Below are positions 24,589-36,000 of a DNA stretch of 64,000 nucleotides, in pieces. The stretch is from Cannabis sativa (Eukaryota > Streptophyta > Magnoliopsida > Rosales > Cannabaceae): positions 49,741,429-49,805,428 of the forward strand of contig NC_083610.1 in assembly GCF_029168945.1 (NCBI RefSeq), read 5' to 3'. A program made the position numbers and the translations under genes. Below the pieces are notes generated by a model. That model was not told the DNA's origin and did no database searches. It saw nothing but the letters and a program-made list of their open reading frames with translations. Positions within the stretch are counted from its first letter, which is position 1. Every line of letters starts with the position of its first letter.

Positions 24589-25763
24589 TGTAAAGACCGC
24601 TTAGTTTAATTTGGAAATTAGCAGTTAATCACGTTTAATTTTGAAATTATTCATAGCTATTTAAATAATTTATTATACTGTTATTATTGAATTCAGAGAT
24701 GCATTTTTATGTCATGTAGTAGTTTGCATAATTTTGCATTCCGGTGCCCGGTATTTTGGAACTCGGTGTTTGGCTCAGTAGAAATCACAACTTAGTATGT
24801 TAGTAGTTTGGGACGGTTTATTAGACATTGGGAATGTCGGGAATGGTCGGGAATTTAGAATTTCCCAAAAATACCAGTGTTATTTATGTTATTTTTGAGT
24901 GGAGGGGCAAAATGGTCTTTTTGCCCCAATGATATTTTGTCTTTTAGTGATTTTATTAATTGAAAATAAATGTTTATTTAGTTAAGTGTTGGCTGAAATG
25001 GAATTGATATATGTTAAGTAGCTTTTAATTCATTTTTCAAAATATCAACACTTAGTCAAAAATAGAAAAAAATTTCCAAAAACCACTCTCTCTTTTCCTC
25101 TCTCTCTCTCGGCTGGGTGTGTGTGTGCAAGGAGCTGGATTCTTCCTTTGATTTTCAAGCCATTTCTCTTCTAATCTAAGTATTCTTCAAGCTAGGTTAG
25201 CTCCTCTTCCTTTCTTCTTTAAAAATTGTTGAATTTTGATGAATTTAGTGTAATGCATGCATGATTTTTGAGGTTGTTGCTGTTGTGTTTGTTGTTGATT
25301 TCTGAGGTTTAAAGTTTGTTTATTTGAGTTAATTTGAGATGTTGTGAAGCATGATAGTTAGGTTGAGCAAAGTTATGAATTTTTATGCTAAAACTATGGT
25401 TTTCAAAGAGAGTTGGTTATAATATGTTGCTGTGATGTTGTGGATGTTTGTAGTTGTTTTCAGAGGCTTTATTATGCATGATTTAGTAGATTCAAGCTGG
25501 TTTGATTGCATGTTAGCTAGGTTTGCTCAAGTTTGAGTTTAGAACTCAAAGCTTGAGCTTCAATGGTGATTTTTGATTATGTGCAATCTGGGTAGTTTTG
25601 TTGCCTTAGAAATGTTCTAGGGGTTATATGGAGTAGGTCTGGAAGGTTTGAATTGATTTGGAGTTGATTTGAGCAAGATATGAAATTTTGAGTTTGCTGC
25701 CTGCGAGGAACCGAAATTCCGGTTGTGCATCCGAAATTCCGGATGGGGTTCTGAATTTCCCAG

Positions 25764-25779
25764 AACCGGAATTCCGGTT
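25764..25779. promoter_or_regulatory. Perfect 16-bp palindrome in element D LTR
   Basis: AACCGGAATTCCGGTT, flanked by several more CCGGTT half-sites. Elements A and F have palindromes with the same arms and different centres at the same LTR position. A regulatory role is inferred. Confidence 0.5.
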
Positions 25780-26129
25780 GGGCAACCGGTCTACCGGTTG
25801 GGGAAAATTCAGGGACCCTAGTTTTCCTCGTTTTTATGTTTTTGGGGGTATTGCCATGCTTTTTATCGATAGGGAAACTTTTAGTTCCTAGTTTAAGTCC
25901 CCGGGAAGTGATTTAGCGTGTCACTTATAGTGTTGTGATTTTTATGGTTTAGGAGCCTGTAATCCGCCGCGCAGATAAGTTCCAGTCAGGTTGACCGGCA
26001 CACCTGAATTTGGAATCCAGGTAAGGTTAGTATAACAGTAGGCATATGTAGATTACATGTTTAGCGTGCATGTAGGAAGCCTGTTAGATTACATTAGTTA
26101 TGTATGTTGGCTTCGAGCCATCCAACCCT

Positions 26130-26370
26130 GTCACGTCGGTACAGGCTGGAGTATGACCAGCAGCCGGAGTATGACCAGTTCGACCGATCAGGCTGACACT
26201 TAGGTTGGTGGTTCCGTACTATTGATGTATCCCGTCGATACAGGCTGGAGTATGACCAGCAGCCGGAGTATGACCGGTTCGACCGATCAGGCGGATATTG
26301 TAACACGTCGGTACAGGCTGGAGTATGACCAGCAGCCGGAGTATGACCGGTTCGACCGATCAGGCTGTTA
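26130..26370. repeat. Tandem repeat in element D 5' LTR
   Basis: Three units share cggtacaggctggagtatga and gaccgatcaggc, separated by unlike spacers. The 3' LTR has the matching array at 33420-33665, with a strongly altered third unit. Confidence 0.85.
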
Positions 26371-26910
26371 CTTGTCAATAGTACCGTCCCTATGAACGTT
26401 CAGAACTCAGTACCGTGTTGGACACGGCAGTTAGGGGGACTCAGTATCGTGTTGGACACGACAGTTAGGGTTATGATCAGGGGTATGGGCATCTGATCAT
26501 GACCGGGATTATGTATGAATATTATTATGCTTTTCTTACTGAGTCTGTCGACTCACAGATCTACGTTTATGTGTAGGTAAAGGCAAGGCTAAAGCTGATG
26601 GACCGTGAACGAGCTTATGAAGATTGTACATGTCGGGGCGGTTAGGCCTGGAGCGTACGATCCTCGGGACAGCAAGGCTATTTTTGTAACTAGTCGCTAG
26701 GCGACAATTATTTTGTATAAACAGTTAACTCTTTGTAAATGATTTTGTAATCGGGATCCCGAGTCTTTTGTAATGTTATTTTATAAGTCTAATTAAAAAG
26801 CAAAAATTTTAATTAATCACGTTTTCCATAAACCTCGTTGATTAGCAACGAGCTGCACAACATGTTTAAAAATCACGTAATACGCCTTTGTTAGTTAGGG
26901 TGTTACAATT

Positions 26911-26923
26911 TGGTATCAGAGCC
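26911..26923 (+). other. Element D primer binding site
   Basis: TGGTATCAGAGCC, three bases after the 5' LTR. It matches the initiator-methionine tRNA 3' end used by many plant LTR elements. Confidence 0.9.
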
Positions 26924-27191
26924 GCCAGGTTGTCTTCCGAAGATCGTCACGACATGTACAATCATCATCAGCAGTTAGCTCGTTTCACGGTTCAGTAAGC
27001 CTTTATTGCTTTAGTAGTTTGATTATTTATTTATGAATAAGAAAAGCCTGTTAGGAAGCATGTTAGTAGCCTGATAGTAGAATAGGCGCATGTTTCGTTT
27101 TTTTTAATTTCCAAATTAAGCGGCATTAGTAAGCTCTCCTTGAATACGACCTGATATGCCAACTCTTGGTTTCGCAGGCGGTTCTAACTAG

Positions 27192-28965
27192 ATGGACGCC
27201 AGGCGAACTACCAGGAGTCAGGGCAACTCAGTGGGGTTGAATCAAGGTCAGGGAGCTCAGTTTCCCCCGCCAGTTAGGGGCCGAGGTAGAGGTCCTCGAG
27301 GCAGGGCTCGTGGTCGGGGTGATGAGAACCCGCCACAGGCTGCCCAGGCTCCCCCAGCCGATTAGGGAGCCCAGAATTGAGAGGTTCGGTATGCTGAGAC
27401 GCAAGCCCGGATAGAAGAGCAAGACCTCGAGATTCAGAGGTTGAGACAGCAGGGTGCTCCTGCAGTTCCAGTGCCCGTAGTTCCAGTGGCACTTGCCCCT
27501 GCTGCCCAGGCCGAGATAGTGGTGGCGGCCAATAGATTGGAACCTTTGTATGAGCGGTTCTGGAAGAAGGCACCTCCGGTTTTTCTGGGAGGTCCAAACG
27601 TGATGAAGGTCGAACAGTGGCTGACGGTGATCACCAAGATTCTGAACTTCATGGGTGTCACCGGTAATGATAGAGTTGTGTGTGCCACTTTCCAGTTCTA
27701 GGAGGACGCTCTGGTCTGGTGGGACATGGTGTCTCAGATTCACGATGTCACCACCATGACCTGGGAAAGGGTTCAGGAACTCTTCAACGCCAAGTACTAT
27801 AATGAGGCGGTCAGAAGCGCCAAGAGGAAAGAGTTCGCTCACCTGACCCAGCGTGAGAACATGAGCGTGACTGAGTATACTACTCAGTTTGACCGGTTGG
27901 CGAGGTTAGCCTCGGGAATTGTGCCGACCGATTTCAGCAAGAAAGAGAAGTACCTGGATGGGTTGAATGCGAAGATCAAACATGATTTGATGATCACCAC
28001 GGACGACAACACCACCTAAGCTCAGATGGTGGAGAAGGCACTGCGAGCTGAGGGCGCAGTTGGGTGTTTGTCGGAGTCAGCTAGTACTCCGGCGAGTGGC
28101 GGGGCTCCTACCCCTCCTGCATCAGGCTTTAGCAGGGGGAGTAGTGGTTCGGCCATTGATCAAAGGAAGATAGCACCCACTGCATCCGGTGGCTCGAGCC
28201 AGAACAAGAGGTTCGGGGGGAACCACAATAAAGGCAGTCGTCCTGGTGATACCGAGACCCGATTCTCTTATCCCGAGTGCCCTAGCTGCAAAAGGCACCA
28301 TCGGGGTGAGTGCAAAGGTCAGGGATGCTTTCACTGTGGCATGCCCGGACACTTCAAGAGGGACTGTCCCCAGCTCCGCTCAGAGGCACCGAGAGCTCCG
28401 GCGATACCCACTCCAGCCAGGGTGTTCGCCATCACTCAGGCTGATGCAGATGCCAGCCCATCAGTTGTGACAGGTCAGCTTTCTATTAATAACTCGCTTT
28501 ACTCAGTGATGTTTGATTCTGGGGCTACACATTCTTATGTGGCAGCCAGAGTCTTTAGTAAATTGGATAGACCGTACGAAAGTTATGAATCAGGGTTTGG
28601 AACCCTATTACCTGGCGGAGAGTTGGTTATCTCCAACAGGTGGATTAGGTCTATGCCGATCAGGATAGATGGTAGAGAGTTAAGTGCTGATTTGATAGAG
28701 ATGAGTTTAGTAGAGTTTGATATTATTTTAGGAATGGATTTCCTATCTAAATATTCGGCGAGAATTGATTGTAAAAGGAAGATGGTGATCTTCCAACCGG
28801 AAAGTGAAGAACCATTTGTGTTTGTTGGTTCAGTTCAGGGATCTCGGATCCCGGTGATTTCAGCCATGTCAGCTAGAGATTTATTGCATGGCAGTTGTTT
28901 AGGGTTTCTGGCCGTGGTGGTGGACACCACTCGGCCGGGCCTCGGCTCGGCCAGAGGACATCAAG
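27192..28965 (+). pseudogene. Element D gag and protease
   Basis: Start ATG at 27192 (MDARRTTRS), followed by an Arg/Gly-rich N-terminus, the retrotransposon gag core (EQWLTVITKILNF, FNAKYYNEAVR, FDRLARLASG), a CCHC zinc knuckle (CFHCGMPGHFKRDC) and an aspartic protease with an intact VMFDSGATHSYV active-site region. Gag packages the RNA and the protease cuts the polyprotein. The frame contains stops at 27363 (tag), 27378 (tga), 27699 (tag) and 28017 (taa). A one-base gain near 28938 in a ccgggcc run shifts the frame before reverse transcriptase. Confidence 0.92.
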
Positions 28966-29571
28966 GTGGTTCGGGAATTTTTGGATGTTTTTCCCGAAGA
29001 ACTTCCAGGGTTACCACCTCAGCGGGAGATTGACTTCGTGATAGATTTGGCACCAGGGGTGGAACCGGTTTCCAAAGCCCCGTATAGAATGGCTCCAGCT
29101 GAACTTAAGGAATTAAAGATTCAGCTCCAAGGATTGCTTGACATAGGGTTTATTCGGCCCAGTGTGTCACCCTGGGGAGCCCCGGTTTTATTCGTCAAGA
29201 AGAAAGATGGATCTATGAGGATGTGCATCGACTACAGAGAATTGAACAAGCTGACGGTGAAGAATAAATATCCATTACCTAGGATCGATGATTTGTTCGA
29301 TCAGCTTCAGGGAAAGACGGTCTTCTCTAAGATTGATCTCCGTTCGGGTTATCATCAGTTGAGAATCCGAGAGGAGGACATTCCGAAGACGGCTTTCCGC
29401 ACTAGGTATGGACATTACGAATTTCTGGTTATGTCATTCGGACTAACCAATGCTCCTGCAGCATTCATGGACTTGATGAATAGAGTATTCAAGGATTTCC
29501 TCGATATCTGTGTGATTGTGTTTATCGACGACATCCTCGTGTACTCTCAATCAGAAGAGGAGCATGAATAA
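28966..29571 (+). pseudogene. Element D reverse transcriptase
   Basis: An open frame from the linker ([12 protein letters not shown]) into reverse transcriptase. It has [58 protein letters not shown] and the catalytic block [10 protein letters not shown], all intact. It ends at TAA 29569-29571 directly after EEEHE. The same frame resumes with [12 protein letters not shown], so a single nonsense change splits pol. Confidence 0.94.
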
Positions 29572-31902
29572 CATCTTCAGATGGTACTGCAATGGCTTCG
29601 AGAACACAAGCTTTATGCCAAGTTCAAGAAATGTGAATTCTGGCTATCTCAGGTGTCCTTCCTAGGGCACATTGTGAGCAAAGATGGGATCAAGGTGGAT
29701 CCCGGGAAGATTAAATCCGTCAGGGATTGGTCGAGACCGAAGACAGTGACAGAGATCAGAAGCTTCTTGGGTTTAGCTGGGTACTACCGTAGGTTCGTGG
29801 AAGGGTTCTCTAAAATTTCAATGCCCCTAACCGAACTTACAAAGAAGAATCAGCGATTTATTTGGTCAGACAAGTGCGAAGCTAGTTTTCAGGAGCTGAA
29901 GCAGAGGTTGATTACCGCTCCAGTGCTAGCTTTGCCTTCAGACAATGAAAAGTTTGTAGTTTACTGTGATGCATCCAGACAGGGTCTGGGGTGTGTGTTG
30001 ATGCAAGCCGATCGGGTTATCGCTTATGCCTCCCGTCAGTTAAAGGATTATGAACAGCGATACCCGACTCATGACCTAGAGTTGGCCGCGATGGTTTTTG
30101 CATTGAAGATTTGGCGGCATTACCTTTACGGGGAAAAGTGTGAGATCTATACCGACCATAAAAGTCTCAAGTATTTCTTTACTCAGAAGGATTTGAATAT
30201 GAGACAAAGGCGTTGGTTGGAATTAGTGAAAGATTACGACTGTGAGATCTTCTATCACCCCGGAAAGGCCAATGTAGTGGCCGATGCCCTGAGCAGAAAG
30301 GGTCCCGGGCAAGTAGCTAGTATGGTTCAGATATCACCTCAGCTAGCAGAGGATATGGTTAGATCCAGCATTGAGTTTGTGGTGGGCCAGCTTCACAACT
30401 TAACGCTGCAATCTGATCTGTTGGAAAGAATAAAAGTCGCTCAGATGACGGATCCAGAGTTAGTCAAGATCAGAGATGAGGTGTTGGCTGGTCAAGCCAA
30501 GGACTTTTCAGTGTCAGACAGTGGGATGCTTTTGTATAAAGCTAGGGTTTGTGTTCCGAATAGTGTGGAACTTAGGAATGAGATCTTTGAGGAGGCTCAT
30601 TCTACCCCGTATTCTCTGCATCCCGGCACCACTAAGATGTACCAAGATTTGAAACCGTACTTCTGGTGGAGCGGTATGAAGAAGAATTTGGTAGAATTCG
30701 TATCGAGATGCCTCACTTGTCAGCAGATTAAGGCTGAACATCAGAGACCAGTAGGGTTGTTGCAGCCTCTAACCCTACCAGAGTGGAAGTGGGAGGATAT
30801 CACGATGGATTTTGTGGTCGGGTTACCTAGGACCACGGGTTTGTTTGATTCCATCTGGGTAGTGGTGGATCGATTCACGAAATCTGCTCATTTTCTGCCG
30901 GTTAGATCAACATTTACAGTGGATCAGTTGGCAGAGTTATATGTCAGAGAGATCGTAAGACTTCACGGGGTACCGAAGTCTATAGTTTCGGACAGGGATC
31001 CGAAGTTCACCTCCAAATTTTGGCAAAGTTTGCAACGAGCAATGGGTACAAAGCTGAAATTCAGTACAGCATTCCATCCTCAGACAGATGGTCAGTCCGA
31101 AAGGACAATTCAGATATTGGAGGACATGTTGCGAGCCTGTGTTATGGATTTTGAAGGCTCATGGAATAAGTATCTACCGTTGATAGAATTTTCTTACAAC
31201 AACAGTTATCAGAGTACGATAGGGATGGCTCCCTATGAACTGTTATACGGTAGGAAGTGTAGATCTCCCATCCACTGGGATGAGACAGGGGAGAGGAAAT
31301 ACCTAGGTCCAGAGTCAGTGCAGCGGACCAATGAGGCAATAGAGAAGATAAAAGCTAGAATGCTTGCCTCACAGAGTAGACAGAAGAGTTACGCAGATCC
31401 GAAACGCAGAGATGTTGTGTTCCAAGTAGGGGACCATGTGTTTTTACGGGTATCTCCGATGAAGGGGATCAAACGTTTCGGGAAAAGAGGCAAGTTATGC
31501 CCTAGATTTATAGGACCTTTCGAGATTCTCGAGAAGATAGGTCAAGTGGCATACCGGTTAGCATTGCATCCAGATTTATCAGCAGTTCACAACGTATTCC
31601 ATGTCTCGATGTTGAGAAAATACGTTTAAGATCCCTCTCATATACTCAGTTATGAGAGCCTTGAGCTGCAGCCAGACATGACTTATGAAGAACAGCCAGT
31701 GCAGATCCTGGATAGAAAGGATAAAGTCCTTCGGAATAAGACCATAGCATTGGTCAAGGTTCTCTGGAGAAACAGCAAGGTGGAGGAAGCCACCTGGGAG
31801 CTAGAGTCAGATATGAGAGCTCAATATCCAGAGTTATTCAGGTTAGATTTCGGGGACGAAATCCTTTTAAGGGGGGATAGTTGTAAAGACCGCTTAGTTT
31901 AA
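29572..31902 (+). pseudogene. Element D pol: RT thumb, RNase H, integrase, chromodomain
   Basis: In order: RT connection ([16 protein letters not shown]), RNase H ([32 protein letters not shown]), integrase zinc finger (HPGTTK...[11 protein letters not shown]), integrase core ([29 protein letters not shown]) and C-terminal domain ([13 protein letters not shown]). A TAA at 31627-31629 cuts the frame just before the chromodomain (PVQILDRKDKV, VLWRNSKVEEATWE). The frame then crosses the purine tract and ends inside the 3' LTR at 31902. Integrase catalytic Asp, Asp and Glu are all present. Apart from the stop, about 680 codons are open. Confidence 0.95.
31865..31881 (+). other. Element D polypurine tract
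   Basis: ttttaaggggggatagt immediately precedes the 3' LTR. It overlaps the last pol codons. Confidence 0.85.
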
Positions 31903-34200
31903 TTTGGAAATTAGCAGTTAATCACGTTTAATTATGAAATTATTTATAGCTATTTAAATAATTTATTATACTGTTATTATTGAATTCAGAGATGCATTTT
32001 TATGTCATGTAGTAGTTTGCATAATTTTGAATTCCGGTGCCCGGTATTTTGGAACTCGGTATTTGGCTCAGTAGAAATCACAACTTAGTATGTTAGTAGT
32101 TTGGGACGGTTTATTAGACATTGGGAATGTCGGGAATGGTCGGGAATTTAGAATTTCCCAAAAATACCCCTTTAGTGTTATTTATGTTATTTTTGAGTGG
32201 AGGGGCAAAATGGTCTTTTTGCCCCAATGATATTTTGTCTTTTAGTGATTTTATTAATTGAAAATAAATGTTTATTTAGTTAAGTGTTGGCTGAAATGGA
32301 ATTGATATATGTTAAGTAGCTTTTAATTCATTTTTCAAAATATCAACACTTAGTCAAAAATAGAAAAAAATTTCCAAAAACCACTCTCTCTTTTCCTCTC
32401 TCTCTCGGCTGGGTGTGTGTGTGCAAGGAGCTGGATTCTTCCTTTGATTTTCAAGCCATTTCTCTTCCAATCTAAGTATTCTTCAAGCTAGGTTAGCTCC
32501 TCTTCCTTTCTTCTTTAAAAATTGTTGAATTTTGATGAATTTAGTGTAATGCATGCATGATTTTTGAGGTTGTTGCTGCTGTGTTTGTTGTTGATTTCTG
32601 AGGTTTAAAGTTTGTTTATTTGAGTTAATTTGAGATGTTGTGAAGCATGATAGTTAGGTTGAGCAAAGTTATGAATTTTTATGCTAAAACTATGGTTTTC
32701 AAAGAGAGTTGGTTATAATCTGTTGCTGTGATGTTGTGGATGTTTGTAGTTGTTTTCAGAGGCTTTATTATGCATGATTTAGTAGATTCAAGCTGGTTTG
32801 ATTGCATGTTAGCTAGGTTTGCTCAAGTTTGAGTTTAGAACTCAAAGCTTGAACTTCAATGGTGATTTTTGATTATGTGCAATCTGGGTAGTTTTGTTGC
32901 CTTAGAAATGTTCTAGGGGTTATATGGAGTAGGTCTGGAAGGTTTGAATTGATTTGGAGTTGATTTGAGCAAGATATGAAATTTTGAGTTTGCTGCCTGC
33001 GAGGAACCGAAATTCCGGTTGTGCATCCGGAATTCCGGATGGGGTTCTGAATTTCCCAGAACCAGAATCCGGTTGGGCAACCGGTCTACCGGTTGGGGAA
33101 AATTCAGGGACCCTAGTTTTCCTCGTTTTTATGTTTTTGGGGGTATTGCCATGCTTTTTATCGATAGGAAAACTTTTAGTTCCTAGTTTAAGTCCCCGGG
33201 AAGTGATTTAGCGTGTCACTTATAGTGTTGAGATTTTTATGGTTTAGGAGCACATGTCCGCGCGCGAGATAAGTTCCGATCGGGTTGACCAAGACACCTG
33301 AATTTGGAATACAGGTAAGATTAGTATAACAGTATGCATATGTAGATTACATGTTTAGCGTGCATGTAGGAAGCCTGTTAGATTACATTAGTTATGTATG
33401 TTGGCTTCGAGCCATCCAACCCTGTCACGTCGGTACAGGCTGGAGTATGACCAGCAACCGGAGTATGACCGGTTCGACCGATCAGGCTGACACTTAGGTT
33501 GGTGGTTTCGTACTATTGACGTATCCCGTCGGTACAGGCTGGAGTATGACCAGCAGCCGGAGTATGACCGATTCGACCGATCAGGAAGATATTGTAACAC
33601 GTCGGTACGGTGCGAGTATGACCGGACGGCGGAGTATGGCCGGTTCGGACCGATCGTCGTTACTTGTCAATAGTACCGTCCCTATGAACGTTCAGAACTC
33701 AGTATCGTGTTGGACACGGCAGTTAGGGGGACTCAGTATCGTGTTGGACACGGCAGTTAGGGTTATGATCAGGGGTATGGGCATCTGATCATGACCGGGA
33801 TTATGTATGAATATTATTATGCTTTTCTTACTGAGTCTGTCGACTCACAGATCTACGTTTATGTGTAGGTAAAGGCAAGGCTAAAGTTGATGGACCGTGA
33901 ACGAGCTTATGAAGATTGTACATGTCGGGGCGGTTAGGCCTGAACCGTACGATCCTCGGGACAGCAAGGCTATTTTTGTAACTAGTCGCTAGGCGACAAT
34001 TATTTTGTATAAACAGTTAACTCTTTTGTAAATGATTTTGTAATCGGGATCCCGAGTCTTTTGTAATGTTATTTTATAAGTTTAATTAAAAAGCAAAAAT
34101 TTTAATTAATCACGTTTTCCATAAACCTCGTTGATTAGCAACGAGCTGCACAGCATGTTTAAAAATCACGTAATACGCCTTTGTTAGTTAGGGTGTTACA
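31882..34200 (+). repeat. Element D 3' LTR
   Basis: 2319 bp, the same length as the 5' LTR. Most of it differs only sporadically, but the stretches near 33248-33300 and 33607-33660 are heavily altered relative to the 5' copy. Confidence 0.96.
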
Positions 34201-34205
34201 CGAGA

Positions 34206-35891
34206 ATTTAGCGGGATTTAGGAAATAACCAAACTACCCTTGGCTTTCTTTTAGCATTTGACTTTTGACTAGGCTTGAATTGGTATTTCAATTGTTAGTA
34301 ATGTCCTTTGTCTTTTATGAGATTATATATATATCAAATAATCTGATTTCTTTTCATCTATTTAAAATAAAACAAAAGAAAAAGGAAAAGAAAACCTAGA
34401 GAACTCTACTCTTTTCACCATCAAGCATTTCCTCTCTCTCTTTCCTTCGACCAACTAAGGGAACCAGCCAAGAAATCCTTTTGTTCTCAATTGAATTCTG
34501 AAGATTTTAGGAGGGTTTGATGTTGAGCTAAGCTATGAAGTTTTGCTCTTTTCTTCTTAGGGTTTTCCTAGCTTAAAGTTGATTATATGCATAATATTGG
34601 GGATTGTGTGGCTGTTTGCTTTCGGGTTGTTTGAATCTATTTTCTGATGTTAGATGGAGAATTTTCTTGCAGAATTAAGCTTAGTGAAGTGATTGTTTTA
34701 AGGTTTGAGTTAAGGTAGAGCTTATGAGCTTAAGTTGGAGCTTTAATGGTGTTTTCATTTGTAGAATGGCTGGCTGAGTTTTATTGCTTGTTTTGGGCTT
34801 ACTGGGGAGTGTAAATAGGTGTACTGGAAGTAATTGGGAAGTTTGGATTTGAATTGAGTTGTGAGGAGAAATTTTTGGGTTCCCAGCACAGAACCGGTCG
34901 ACCGGTTTTGGGGAACCATTTGAACTGGTCGACCGGTTGGTACCCAGGAACCTGGCTTCTGGTTGGGAACCGGTCTGCCGGTTGGACCATTTTCCAGAAC
35001 CCTAGTTTTCCCCCTTTTTGTGTTGTTTAGGGTATTAGCATCCTATTTATCGATAGGGTTATCCTTAATTTCAATTTTAAATCCCCGATAAGTGTTTTAG
35101 CGTGTCTCTCATCGAATTTTGAATATTATGGTTTAGGGCCCTATAAAGCGTCGAGTTGCGTTTCCACTCAGGCTAACCGGTACACTCGAGCACGGAACGA
35201 GGTAAGATAGCATAAATATTACATATATGTGAATGGATGCTCGTTGTGGATGTTTGCACTACTAACACTAATATGTTTGTGATTTTAAGGGTGTTAGTAT
35301 GGTGTACGATATCAGTGTGGTTACGGTGTTACCAACACGAGTACCAGGGGGTACGTCGTGCATGTGGTACAACACTTAGTGACTCCCAGGAGTACAATAA
35401 TGGCTCTACCAACACGAGTACAAGGTTGGTATTTTAGTGCATTTGGTACAATGGTCGTACTTCCCTTAAGAACGTGCTTAACCATTTGGTGAGCTCAGTT
35501 GTTGAGCTCAGGGTGGCTTAAGCATAAAGCCGATCTAGCATTGCCTATATATGTATTGCATATCTTACTGAGTCTATTGACTCATCAGTTTGATACCTTG
35601 TTTCGGTAAAGGAAAAGCTAAGCTAGAGAAACAGTGAGCTGGAGCTCGGCAGTGATTGTACATACCGCGGCAGTGCAACCTGGAGGGTTTCGGTCTTTCA
35701 ATATTTTGAGTTGCTTTTTGTTAATGCACGTCGTTTGTAAAAAAGAAAAAGGTTAATGGATTTTGTAATAGTAAATGTAATTTTTAACTATGTTTTATAA
35801 CTCGGGATCCTGACCTATATGGTTAAATAATTACAGTATAATATAATTAGCTTTTTTTTAGTTTAGTAAATTTTCAAATGTGGGCGTTACA
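34206..35891 (+). repeat. Element A 3' LTR, second part
   Basis: Resumes after the D duplication and ends GGGCGTTACA at 35891. It shares with the D and F LTRs the block cttactgagtct and the gtaaaggaaaagc-type block near 35605. It has its own palindrome AACCGGTCGACCGGTT at 34892-34907. Joined to 24319-24588, the LTR is about 1.96 kb. Confidence 0.85.
34892..34907. promoter_or_regulatory. Perfect 16-bp palindrome in element A LTR
   Basis: AACCGGTCGACCGGTT. An imperfect second copy (aactggtcgaccggtt) lies about 30 bases downstream. Its position corresponds to those in D and F. Confidence 0.5.
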
Positions 35892-36000
35892 GATCCGATC
35901 CGGTTAACTGATCTATCGGGACGGGGCGGATCATTACATGATTCGAATCAGGTAAGATCATAGGCGGATTAGATCCGACCCGCTCCATTGACACTCCTAC
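35892..36000. mobile_element. Truncated end of a hAT-like element
   Basis: The segment ends ccattgacactcctac, the complement of a TAGGAGTGTCAATGG-type hAT terminus, and is rich in ggatc/gatcc subterminal words. Its other end would lie left of element A, outside the window, so the call rests on one end only. Confidence 0.4.

Larger units (their letters stand above)
24589..26907 (+). repeat. Element D 5' LTR
   Basis: A 2319-bp terminal repeat. It contains a CT microsatellite (near 25100), a 16-bp palindrome at 25764-25779, and a tandem array of about 70-100-bp units sharing ggctggagtatgaccagcag at 26130-26370. Confidence 0.96.
24589..34200 (+). mobile_element. Element D: Ty3/gypsy chromovirus (Tekay-type), complete ends
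   Basis: 9612 bp with two LTRs of exactly 2319 bp, ends TGTAAAG...TGTTACA, and a 5-bp duplication cgaga (24584-24588 and 34201-34205). It has a primer site at 26911, a purine tract before 31882, and gag-pol with chromodomain on the plus strand. It sits in the 3' LTR of its relative A. Coding breaks (stops and one frameshift) make it non-autonomous. The few LTR differences outside two clusters suggest it is one of the younger insertions here. Confidence 0.96.

Noticed and set aside
27228..27842. 204-codon minus-strand frame across element D gag
   Set aside because: A shadow of the GC-rich gag coding strand, with no recognisable domain.
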